From Bacillota bacterium (GTDB lineage: Bacteria > Bacillota > Clostridia > Acetivibrionales > JAKOSZ01): a stretch of 5,179 bases of DNA. Location of the stretch: contig JAKOSZ010000260.1 in NCBI GenBank assembly GCA_029776555.1, forward strand, positions 1 to 5,179, in the 5' to 3' direction. The position numbers and the translations under genes are program-made. Of the stretch, positions 1 through 5,179 are shown piece by piece. The notes beneath the pieces were generated by a model. That model saw nothing but the letters and a program-made list of their open reading frames with translations, ran no database searches and was not told where the DNA came from. Each line of letters begins with the position of its first letter. Within the stretch, counting starts at the first letter, position 1.

Positions 1-1
1 T

Positions 2-385
2 ATTGATTTTGAAAAGCCCAGCCATAAAAAGCACGAATTCTACCTGCATATCTTTGTATACCTGATATCATCGACTGCCCTGGTGTTCCTGATAGCCGCA
101 ATGACCAGGATGCTCATATTTACTCAAGCAGGCCCAACAGATGCTGCGAGTTCTGTTTTCTTCCGCCTGAATGCCTATGTGGCCGCTTTCACCATCATAG
201 TGCTCCTCCTGGCCATAAAGAGCACCAGTGAGTTTTACAAGCGTAAAAAGGCCCTCACCGACAATGAGCTCCTGCAGAGCATCGAGTACATGGAGAAGCT
301 GGCCCATGACGGGAGCTATGAAGAACTTGCGGAATCGTTAAAGAGCCTTAAGGACTACATCGCAAACAGCGTTAACAACAGTTAG
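2..385 (+). CDS. Membrane protein of unknown family, C-terminal part (5' end outside window)
   Basis: The frame is open from the left edge to a TAG stop, giving 127 residues. A GTG at 83 could be read as a start, but the open frame continues upstream of it and encodes part of a transmembrane helix, so the gene almost certainly begins outside the window. Two hydrophobic segments are visible, at about residues 13-35 and 56-73 of the visible part, joined by a loop of about 20 residues. A basic stretch (YKRKK, 79-83) follows, then a charged, probably helical tail of about 45 residues ending in NSVNNS. The next gene on the same strand is an AgrD-like peptide gene 51 bases downstream, so both probably belong to one operon. 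By position it could be an AgrB-like processing protease, whose catalytic His and Cys would lie off-window, or a sensor protein. The long charged tail is unlike usual AgrB. I do not recognise the family. Confidence 0.75.
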   Translation: MDFEKPSHKKHEFYLHIFVYLISSTALVFLIAAMTRMLIFTQAGPTDAASSVFFRLNAYVAAFTIIVLLLAIKSTSEFYKRKKALTDNELLQSIEYMEKLAHDGSYEELAESLKSLKDYIANSVNNS

Positions 386-421
386 CCTATTTTAGCCAGT
401 TCGGTTTTCAATCAAAAATAC

Positions 422-427
422 AGGAGG
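422..427 (+). promoter_or_regulatory. Ribosome binding site of the agrD-like gene
   Basis: AGGAGG is followed by TG, a near-complete match to the anti-Shine-Dalgarno sequence, and lies nine bases before the ATG at 437. It is the main support that the 40-codon frame is translated. Confidence 0.85.
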
Positions 428-436
428 TGCATCCCC

Positions 437-559
437 ATGAAGGGAAAGGTTTTAAAGTCGTTGGCCGCGGTGGTGGCCCTGGTAGCAGCGGTCATAGCAA
501 GCAGCGCAAGTGCCTTCATTATATACCAGCCTAAGACCCCAAAATGCCTGACCAAATAA
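437..559 (+). CDS. agrD-like: AgrD-like cyclic lactone autoinducer peptide precursor
   Basis: This 40-residue frame (ATG to TAA) has the layout of AgrD precursors. It has a basic start (MKGKVLK), a hydrophobic, alanine- and valine-rich amphipathic leader (about residues 8-24), a short core, and the tail YQPKTPKCLTK. The Y/H-Q-P-x-x-P-x-x-L tail is typical of clostridial AgrD-like peptides; from memory, the C. perfringens peptide has HQPEEPKSL just after its five-residue ring. Aligned this way, the ring here would be Ser25-Ala-Phe-Ile-Ile29. Serine at the nucleophile position predicts a lactone instead of a thiolactone. The only cysteine, Cys37, lies in the tail, and the tail is basic instead of acidic. 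In the family, AgrB cleaves the tail and closes the ring, and the exported peptide signals to a receptor kinase. No agrB, agrC or agrA is recognisable here; they may lie off the left edge. The family call is fairly firm, but the exact mature peptide is inferred. Confidence 0.8.
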   Translation: MKGKVLKSLAAVVALVAAVIASSASAFIIYQPKTPKCLTK

Positions 560-581
560 ACGCAGCAATAACGCAGCAATA
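560..581. repeat. Perfect tandem duplication of an 11-bp unit
   Basis: The unit ACGCAGCAATA occurs twice head to tail (560-570 and 571-581), directly after the agrD-like stop codon and just before the terminator hairpin. It looks like a simple slippage duplication. No function is evident. Confidence 0.9.
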
Positions 582-587
582 AAATTA

Positions 588-613
588 AAGGGGCTGTCAT
601 TTGACAGCCCCTT
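588..613. terminator. Hairpin terminator between convergent agrD-like and PFOR genes
   Basis: AAGGGGCTGTCA (588-599) and its exact reverse complement (602-613) form a 12-bp inverted repeat around a two-base centre, so the working RNA stem is about 11 bp with a four-base loop. Read on the minus strand, the stem is followed by TTAATTTTATT, which makes a good intrinsic terminator for the PFOR transcript, 35 bases past its stop. Read on the plus strand, it is followed by AACCTTT, a weaker U-tract. It therefore probably serves both directions, more efficiently for PFOR. Confidence 0.8.
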
Positions 614-626
614 AACCTTTCCAACA

Positions 627-641
627 GCGGCAATTTGCCGC
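627..641. repeat. Short inverted repeat just after the PFOR stop
   Basis: GCGGCAA and TTGCCGC face each other around one base, seven bases past the PFOR stop codon. It could fold into a small hairpin of five or six pairs in the PFOR mRNA ahead of the main terminator, perhaps helping 3'-end stability. It lacks its own U-tract, so it is not called a terminator. Confidence 0.5.
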
Positions 642-647
642 AACCCT

Positions 648-3600
648 TCAAACCTGGTTCCCTTCTCCGGGACCTTCAGCCAGCCTCTTGTAAGTCTCCA
701 GCTTCTCTTTTGCAGCCTCTTCCGCTGCTTTGAACAGCTCTTCCGCCTTATCGGGGAAGGTCCTGGTAAGGGCCGAGTACCTCACCTCTCCCATGAGGAA
801 GTCCCTGTATGAACCGGACGGGTCTTTCGAATCCAGGATGAACGGGTTCTTGCCTTCCGCTTTGAGCAGAGGATTATACCTGTACAGGTGCCAGTAACCG
901 GCTTCAACGGCCTTCCTGGCCTCCCTCTGGCTGCACCCCATGCCGGCCCTCAGCCCGTGGTTAATGCACGGCGCGTAGGCTATAATGAGGGATGGTCCGG
1001 GATAGCTCTCGGCTTCCACAAGGGCCTTTATCAGCTGGTTCTGGTTTGCTCCCATGGCTACCTGGGCAACGTACACGTAGCCGTAGGACATGGCCATAAG
1101 CCCAAGGTCCTTCTTCTTCGTGACCTTGCCGGAGGCGGCAAACTTGGCCACTGCTCCGGTGGGCGTCGCCTTGGAAGACTGCCCGCCGGTATTGGAGTAA
1201 ACCTCGGTGTCAAATACCAGCACGTTGACGTCTTCCCCGGAGGCCAGCACGTGGTCCAGCCCGCCAAAGCCGATGTCGTAGGCCCATCCGTCTCCGCCGA
1301 ATATCCACTGGGACTTCTTCACCAGGAACTCTTTCTTGTCCAGTATCTCCTCAAATATCTCCTTTGCCCTCCGGTTTTCGCCCTTGTATCCAAGGAGAGC
1401 GGTAACCAGTTCACGGCTTGCCTTCTTTGAGCCCTCACCATTGTACATGTTTTCAATCCATGCATTCAGGGCGTCCTTTACAGGCTGGTCAATGTCCAGT
1501 TCAAGGGCTTCCCTGCAAAGGTCTCTCAGCTTTTCCCTTACCTGCTTTACACCCAGGTACATGCCGAAGCCGTACTCTGCGTTGTCTTCAAACAGCGAGT
1601 TTGCCCACGCAGGTCCGTGGCCGTCCTTGTTGACGGTGTAAGGCATGGAAGGAGCGCTGCCGCCCCATATGGAGGAGCAGCCCGTGGCGTTGGCTATCAT
1701 CATCCTGTCGCCGAAGAGCTGGGTCACCAGCCTGGCATAGGGAGTTTCTCCGCAGCCCGCGCACGCTCCTGAGAACTCAAGCAGCGGCTGTTCAAACTGG
1801 CTTCCCTTCACCGTATACGGGCTCATGGGATTCGGCTTGGGAGAGAGCTTCATGGCGTACTCCCAGTTTTCCGCTTCGCCCATCTGGCTCTCAAGGGGCT
1901 TCATGACCAAAGCTTTCTCCCTGGCGGGGCACACATCTACGCAGTTTCCGCAGCCGGTGCAATCCAGCGGCGAAACCTGGATCCTGAAGCTGTACTGCTC
2001 CAGTCCTTTTCCAATAGCCTTCCTGGTCTTGAACCCCGCAGGAGCCTTTGCAGCTTCTTCCTCTGTGACGAGGAAAGGCCTTACAGCCGCGTGAGGACAT
2101 ACATAGGAGCACTGGTTGCACTGGATGCACTTGTCAATCTGCCACTCGGGAACGTCAACGGCAATACCCCTCTTTTCGTACTTTGTGGTGCCCTGGGGGA
2201 AGGTCCCGTCCTCCCTTCCGACAAAGGCGCTGACAGGGAGTTTATCTCCTTCCTGCCTGTTGACAGGCTCAAGGATATTCTTTATGAATTCAGGGACATT
2301 TCCCGGTTCCTCTTTCTCTTCATCCACAGCGTTTGCCCATTCAGCCGGGACGTCGATTTTCTGCAGGGCGTCGATGCCCCTGTCCACAGCCTGGTAGTTC
2401 ATGTTGACTACCTTCTCGCCCTTGCTGCCGTAGCTCTCTACAATGGCCTCCTTCATGTACTTAACGGCGTCTTCAATGGGTATAATGTTGACCAGCTTGA
2501 AGAAGGCGGCCTGCATTATCATGTTAATCCTTCCGCCAAGCCCTATTTCCTTGGCAATGTCAATGGCGTTGATGGTGTAGAAGTTAATGCTATGCCGGGC
2601 AATGTACCTCTTCGCCTTGGCGGGAAGCTTCTCTTCAAGTTCTTCACGCGTCAACCGGCAGTTGAGCAGGAAGGTTCCGCCGTCCTTGAGGTCCGAAACC
2701 ATGTCATACTTGTCAATATAGGACTGGTTATGGCAGGCCACAAAGTCAGCCCTCTTTATGAGGTATGTTGACCTGATGGGTTTGTGCCCGAACCTCAGGT
2801 GGGAAATAGTAATGCCCCCGGACTTCTTGGAGTCGTAGGCAAAGTATGCCTGGGCATACATGTCGGTGTGGTCGCCAATTATCTTTATGGAGTTCTTGTT
2901 GGCGCCGACTGTGCCGTCGGAACCAAAGCCCCAGAACTTGCAGCTGATGGTTCCCTTAGGCGTTGTATCTATCTCTTCCCCAACCTCCAAAGAGGTGTTG
3001 GTCACGTCGTCCACTATGCCTACGGTAAAGTGGTTCTTCGGCGAGCTGCTCTTTAAGTTTTCAAATACCGCGACTATCTGTGCCGGAGTGGTGTCCTTGG
3101 AGCCAAGCCCATACCTGCCGGCCACGATGGTCGGCCATGAATCCTCTTCATAGTACGCCGTGCAGACATCCTGGTAAAGCGGCTCACCAAGAGCTCCCGG
3201 CTCCTTTGTCCTGTCAAGGACCGCTATTGCCTTTACGGACTTAGGAACAGCTTCAAGGAAGCGCTTTACTGAGAAGGGCCTGTACAGGTGTACCTTTACC
3301 ACACCCACTTTTTCTCCCTTGGACATGAGGTATTCTACGGTTTCCTCTATGGTGTCGCATACCGAACCCATGGCAACTATTACCCTGTCCGCGTCAGGAG
3401 CCCCGTAGTAGTTGAAAAGGCCGTACTTCCTTCCGGTGATTTTGCTTATTTCGTCCATGTAGTACTCTACAATTTCCGGTATGGCGTTGTAGTAAGGATT
3501 GCACGCCTCCCTGGCCTGGAAAAAGATGTCCGGGTTCTGGGCGGAACCTCTTAAAACAGGGTGTTCGGGATTAAGGGCGTTCTTTCTAAACCTTCTCACA

Positions 3601-4196
3601 GCCTCATAGTCCACCAGTTTTGCAAAATCAGCGTAATCTATGGCCTCTATCTTCTGAATCTCGTGAGAGGTCCTGAAGCCGTCAAAGAAGTGAAGGAACG
3701 GCACCCTTCCCTTTATAGCGGCAAGGTGAGCAACGCCTCCCAGGTCCATTACTTCCTGCACATTTCCCGAAGCCAGCAAGGCAAAACCGGTCTGCCTGCA
3801 GGCCATTACGTCCGAATGGTCTCCGAAAATCGACAAAGCATGGCTTGCCACCGCACGGGCGCTTACGTGAAACACGCCTGGAAGCAGTTCGCCAGCTATC
3901 TTGTACATGTTCGGTATCATAAGGAGAAGGCCCTGAGACGCAGTAAATGTCGTTGTTAAAGCCCCCGCAGCAAGAGAGCCGTGAACCACGCCGGCCGCAC
4001 CTGCTTCGGACTGCATTTCCACAACCTTGACCTCTTGTCCGAATATATTCTTCTTGCCGTGGGCTGCCCACTCATCTATGTGTTCAGCCATAGGCGACGA
4101 CGGAGTAATAGGGTAAATCCCCGCAACCTCCGTGAACGCATATGCGACATAGGCGGCTGCGTTATTTCCGTCCATTGTTTTCATGACCTTACTCAT
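648..4196 (-). CDS. nifJ (por): Pyruvate:ferredoxin (flavodoxin) oxidoreductase, single-chain
   Basis: This cytoplasmic enzyme oxidises pyruvate with CoA to acetyl-CoA and CO2 and reduces ferredoxin, using thiamine diphosphate (TPP) and three [4Fe-4S] clusters. All expected domains appear in order over 1182 residues. The N-terminal pyruvate/TPP domain (about 1-258) has YPITPSSP at 28-35, Glu64 in EMQSEAG and Arg114. Transketolase-C-like and CoA-binding domains (about 259-628) follow, then the EKR motif at 674-676. The ferredoxin domain has Cys690/693/696/700 and Cys746/749/752/756. The C-terminal TPP domain has the proximal-cluster cysteines 812, 815, 840 and 1077, GDGWAYDIG at 968-976 and SNTGGQ at 1001-1006. 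Numbering follows the Desulfovibrio africanus enzyme closely, but the roughly 60-residue C-terminal extension of that protein is missing. No frameshift or lost key residue is seen. The ATG at 4196 is preferred over Met5 because AAGGGGGG precedes it. The gene appears to be transcribed alone. Confidence 0.98.
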   Translation of the reverse strand: MSKVMKTMDGNNAAAYVAYAFTEVAGIYPITPSSPMAEHIDEWAAHGKKNIFGQEVKVVEMQSEAGAAGVVHGSLAAGALTTTFTASQGLLLMIPNMYKIAGELLPGVFHVSARAVASHALSIFGDHSDVMACRQTGFALLASGNVQEVMDLGGVAHLAAIKGRVPFLHFFDGFRTSHEIQKIEAIDYADFAKLVDYEAVRRFRKNALNPEHPVLRGSAQNPDIFFQAREACNPYYNAIPEIVEYYMDEISKITGRKYGLFNYYGAPDADRVIVAMGSVCDTIEETVEYLMSKGEKVGVVKVHLYRPFSVKRFLEAVPKSVKAIAVLDRTKEPGALGEPLYQDVCTAYYEEDSWPTIVAGRYGLGSKDTTPAQIVAVFENLKSSSPKNHFTVGIVDDVTNTSLEVGEEIDTTPKGTISCKFWGFGSDGTVGANKNSIKIIGDHTDMYAQAYFAYDSKKSGGITISHLRFGHKPIRSTYLIKRADFVACHNQSYIDKYDMVSDLKDGGTFLLNCRLTREELEEKLPAKAKRYIARHSINFYTINAIDIAKEIGLGGRINMIMQAAFFKLVNIIPIEDAVKYMKEAIVESYGSKGEKVVNMNYQAVDRGIDALQKIDVPAEWANAVDEEKEEPGNVPEFIKNILEPVNRQEGDKLPVSAFVGREDGTFPQGTTKYEKRGIAVDVPEWQIDKCIQCNQCSYVCPHAAVRPFLVTEEEAAKAPAGFKTRKAIGKGLEQYSFRIQVSPLDCTGCGNCVDVCPAREKALVMKPLESQMGEAENWEYAMKLSPKPNPMSPYTVKGSQFEQPLLEFSGACAGCGETPYARLVTQLFGDRMMIANATGCSSIWGGSAPSMPYTVNKDGHGPAWANSLFEDNAEYGFGMYLGVKQVREKLRDLCREALELDIDQPVKDALNAWIENMYNGEGSKKASRELVTALLGYKGENRRAKEIFEEILDKKEFLVKKSQWIFGGDGWAYDIGFGGLDHVLASGEDVNVLVFDTEVYSNTGGQSSKATPTGAVAKFAASGKVTKKKDLGLMAMSYGYVYVAQVAMGANQNQLIKALVEAESYPGPSLIIAYAPCINHGLRAGMGCSQREARKAVEAGYWHLYRYNPLLKAEGKNPFILDSKDPSGSYRDFLMGEVRYSALTRTFPDKAEELFKAAEEAAKEKLETYKRLAEGPGEGNQV

Positions 4197-4202
4197 TCGT
4201 TT

Positions 4203-4210
4203 CCCCCCTT
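4203..4210 (-). promoter_or_regulatory. Ribosome binding site of PFOR
   Basis: The minus strand reads AAGGGGGG followed by AAACGA and then ATG, a spacing of six bases. It sets the PFOR start at 4196 in preference to the in-frame Met5 codon at 4184. Confidence 0.75.
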
Positions 4211-4246
4211 TTATATCATTAAAGAAACATCTCGTTGCTCCTACAG

Positions 4247-4279
4247 AATAAAAACCGGTTTAACACTCCCCGGTTAACC
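4247..4279 (-). promoter_or_regulatory. Terminator-like hairpin with a competing fold in the PFOR leader
   Basis: About 26 nt after the predicted transcription start, the leader can form AACCGG (4275-4270) paired with CCGGTT (4258-4253), with an 11-base loop. The T-run begins within the right arm and continues as TTTATT, which resembles a weak intrinsic terminator. The same bases can instead pair as GGTTAAC (4279-4273) with GTTAAACC (4264-4257), with one bulged A. The two folds exclude each other. As DNA, the region also holds the short palindromes AACCGGTT and GGTTAACC, so a protein operator is an alternative reading. No known riboswitch or T-box motif is recognised. Confidence 0.35.
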
Positions 4280-4311
4280 ACTGTTTTGTATATTATTAGT
4301 CAGCAATATTG

Positions 4312-4340
4312 AGTATACTTTTTAATTGTCCAAATGTCAA
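4312..4340 (-). promoter_or_regulatory. Sigma-A promoter of PFOR
   Basis: On the minus strand, TTGACA (4340-4335) is a perfect -35 box. A 17-base spacer follows, then TATACT (4317-4312), one mismatch from the consensus -10. Transcription should begin near 4305, giving a leader of about 110 nt before the PFOR ATG. A near-consensus vegetative promoter fits a highly expressed central metabolic enzyme. An inverted repeat, TGGCCT/AGGCCA, at 4356-4372 lies just upstream of the -35 box and could be a regulator site. Confidence 0.8.
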
Positions 4341-4355
4341 GAATACTGCGTAAAT

Positions 4356-4372
4356 TGGCCTGCTTAAGGCCA
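4356..4372. repeat. Inverted repeat upstream of the PFOR promoter
   Basis: TGGCCT and AGGCCA (6-bp arms, five-base centre GCTTA) lie 15 bases upstream of the -35 box. It may be an operator or, in RNA read through from bofA, a small hairpin followed by AATTT. The sequence does not decide between these. Confidence 0.4.
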
Positions 4373-4454
4373 TTTCAAAGTACGGTTTTGTTTATTGTAT
4401 ACATGCGGCCTGATGAAATTTTGTTACCCATTTTAAAAGCACATAAACCTGCAT

Positions 4455-4472
4455 TGAAAGGCCGGGCCTTCA
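4455..4472. repeat. Imperfect palindrome downstream of bofA
   Basis: TGAAAGGCC and GGCCTTCA face each other with one bulged base and a very short centre. In the bofA transcript it would make a seven-pair stem about 75 nt past the stop codon. No U-tract follows, so termination of bofA here is only possible. The rest of the 350-base gap (4197-4545) holds the PFOR promoter and leader but no gene that I can see. Confidence 0.4.
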
Positions 4473-4545
4473 GTGTTTCGTAAAGTGACCCTGTGAAACG
4501 GTCCTGGCCATAGTGTAAAGCCTGGCATCCGATTCGTTAAGTATT

Positions 4546-4827
4546 TTACGAATTGAAGATGTATTTCAGTATTACAAGGAGTATTATCCCGGGGATGCCT
4601 AACATGCCTACAATAAGAGATGTGACTATGTTAAAGGGAATACTAAACCCTATGAACTTCCCAATGAAATTCAGCACCAGGAGTACCACCCCGCCAATGA
4701 CCGCGTTGTAGATCAGCTTCCACAGGAACTTGACCGGTACGAGGAAAAGTCTCCCCAGTATAAAAAGCATGACAATACCTGCAATATAAGCAAGCACGGT
4801 ACCCAGTTCAAGAGGCATCAGGTTCAC
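4546..4827 (-). CDS. bofA: Pro-sigma-K processing inhibitor BofA
   Basis: This is a small integral membrane protein of 93 residues (B. subtilis BofA is 87). In the B. subtilis model it sits with SpoIVFA in the mother-cell membrane around the forespore and holds the intramembrane protease SpoIVFB inactive until the forespore signals. Hydrophobic segments lie at about 10-31, 38-57 and 62-90. The C-terminal family signature is clear: GFSIPFNIVTSLIVG (60-74), then LGIPGIILL (76-84). Asn53, Asn66 and Thr69 keep the spacing of B. subtilis Asn48, Asn61 and Thr64, which are reported as important for inhibition. The start is GTG at 4827, with AAGGA seven bases upstream; an in-frame ATG at codon 4 is the alternative. 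spoIVFA and spoIVFB are not in the window. In many Firmicutes recR and a small DUF2508 gene precede bofA; here repeat DNA does. Confidence 0.92.
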   Translation of the reverse strand: MNLMPLELGTVLAYIAGIVMLFILGRLFLVPVKFLWKLIYNAVIGGVVLLVLNFIGKFIGFSIPFNIVTSLIVGMLGIPGIILLVILKYIFNS

Positions 4828-4880
4828 ATCGCCTTCCTTAAAGGGAATGCATGTCTCTCTTTAAGAAGCTTTTCCACTAA

Positions 4881-4909
4881 ATTTTATTAAGGCGGAGGGA
4901 GAAATATGA
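4881..4909 (-). promoter_or_regulatory. Candidate sigma-E (mother-cell) promoter of bofA
   Basis: The minus strand reads TCATATT (4909-4903), a full match to the B. subtilis sigma-E -35 consensus KMATATT as I remember it. Fourteen bases later comes AATAAAAT (4888-4881), matching CATACAHT at most positions. Transcription would begin near 4873, about 45 nt before the GTG. bofA is sigma-E controlled in B. subtilis, so the assignment makes biological sense. An overlapping sigma-A reading, TTGTCA-N17-TAATAA (4912-4884), is also possible but has a poorer -10. Confidence 0.5.
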
Positions 4910-4914
4910 CAATT

Positions 4915-5157
4915 CAGAGAACAGAGAACAGAGAACAGAGAACAGAAAATGGAAGAACAGAGAAAAGGCAACAGGGAACAGGGAATAGAGAGCAGAAGAA
5001 CAGAGAACAGAAAATGGAAGAACAGAAGAACAGACAGCAGAAGAACAGGGAACAGAGAACATAAGAACAGAGAACAGACAGCAGGCCACAGACAACAGGG
5101 GACGGAGAACAGGTAATAGAGAACAGGGAACAGAACATAAGGGTATAAAACAGGGGC
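4915..5157. repeat. Degenerate heptanucleotide (GAACAGA) tandem repeat tract
   Basis: About 240 bases are built from variants of GAACAGA/GAACAGG, with insertions such as AAAATG, GACAGCA and ATAA. The plus strand is almost all A and G with about one C per unit. Higher-order duplication is present: 4932-4961 and 4997-5026 are identical over 30 bases, offset by 65. Because seven is not a multiple of three, all plus frames of the pure repeat encode the same heptapeptide cycle (EQRTENR) and all minus frames another (SVLCSLF), with no stop codons. Long open frames here are therefore expected by chance, and the minus-strand frames at 4877-5095 and 4914-5138 are not called genes. The tract lies just upstream of the bofA promoter and fades near 5157; the last 22 bases show nothing. 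Confidence 0.9.
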
Positions 5158-5179
5158 AGAGAATAAGGCCTTGGAAATA

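Noticed and set aside
83..385. GTG at 83 as the true start of a 100-residue protein
   Set aside because: The frame is open to the window edge, and the codons before 83 encode the first half of a transmembrane helix, so the gene begins further left.
412..651. Minus-strand frames opposite the agrD-like gene
   Set aside because: They are antisense to a frame with an AGGAGG site and a recognisable AgrD tail, they cross the terminator hairpin, and they have no family features.
2091..2771. 226-codon open frame on the plus strand
   Set aside because: It lies fully antisense to the ferredoxin and CoA domains of PFOR, whose reading frame is certain from its motifs. Its product shows no family features. 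The same applies to the other frames inside 648-4196.
4498..4545. lac-like promoter (GGCTTTACACTATG) on the minus strand downstream of bofA
   Set aside because: Only the -35-like TTTACA is present and no convincing -10 lies 16-18 bases downstream. The PFOR promoter at 4312-4340 is far better.
4532..4553. ATTCGT/ACGAAT inverted repeat across the bofA stop codon as a terminator
   Set aside because: The stem is short and AT-rich, overlaps the coding end and lacks a following U-tract.
4877..5138. Two minus-strand open frames (4877-5095 and 4914-5138) of Ser/Leu/Cys/Phe-rich composition
   Set aside because: They are translations of the heptanucleotide repeat, which lacks stop codons in every frame. 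They read SVLCSLF over and over, and one overlaps the bofA promoter.
4915..5157. CRISPR array
   Set aside because: The unit is 7 bp, back to back, degenerate and without unique spacers. The 30-base identity occurs only twice and the intervening DNA is the same repeat.

Overview
The window reads as chromosomal DNA of an anaerobic, endospore-forming member of the Firmicutes, most likely class Clostridia. Three independent signs support this: a single-chain pyruvate:ferredoxin oxidoreductase (PFOR), a BofA-type sporulation protein, and a small AgrD-like cyclic peptide precursor of the clostridial type. Strong AGGAGG-like ribosome binding sites fit as well. The species cannot be named from the sequence.

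Layout. Positions 2-385 (+) hold the C-terminal part of a membrane protein that enters from beyond the left edge. After 51 bases comes a 40-codon gene at 437-559 (+) that I read as an AgrD-like autoinducer precursor; it is too short for ordinary gene callers. A tandem 11-bp duplication and a strong hairpin (588-613) follow. The hairpin lies between the convergent agrD-like gene and the PFOR gene (648-4196, -), which fills most of the window and is intact. The PFOR gene has a near-consensus sigma-A promoter at 4312-4340 and a leader of about 110 nt with terminator-like structure. The 350-base gap between PFOR and the next gene holds that promoter and leader plus two palindromes. Next is bofA (4546-4827, -), with a candidate sporulation (sigma-E) promoter. 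From 4915 to about 5157 there is a degenerate 7-bp tandem repeat with no convincing gene; the last bases to 5179 show nothing.

How the parts relate. PFOR is the central pyruvate-to-acetyl-CoA enzyme of anaerobic metabolism and appears to be transcribed alone. bofA belongs to the late mother-cell sporulation checkpoint and seems to have its own promoter. The agrD-like gene and its upstream membrane-protein gene look like the end of a separate quorum-sensing-type operon on the other strand. The most interesting item is the agrD-like gene: its predicted ring nucleophile is serine rather than cysteine, its tail is basic, and its only cysteine lies in the tail. The PFOR leader and the heptanucleotide repeat are also worth checking.
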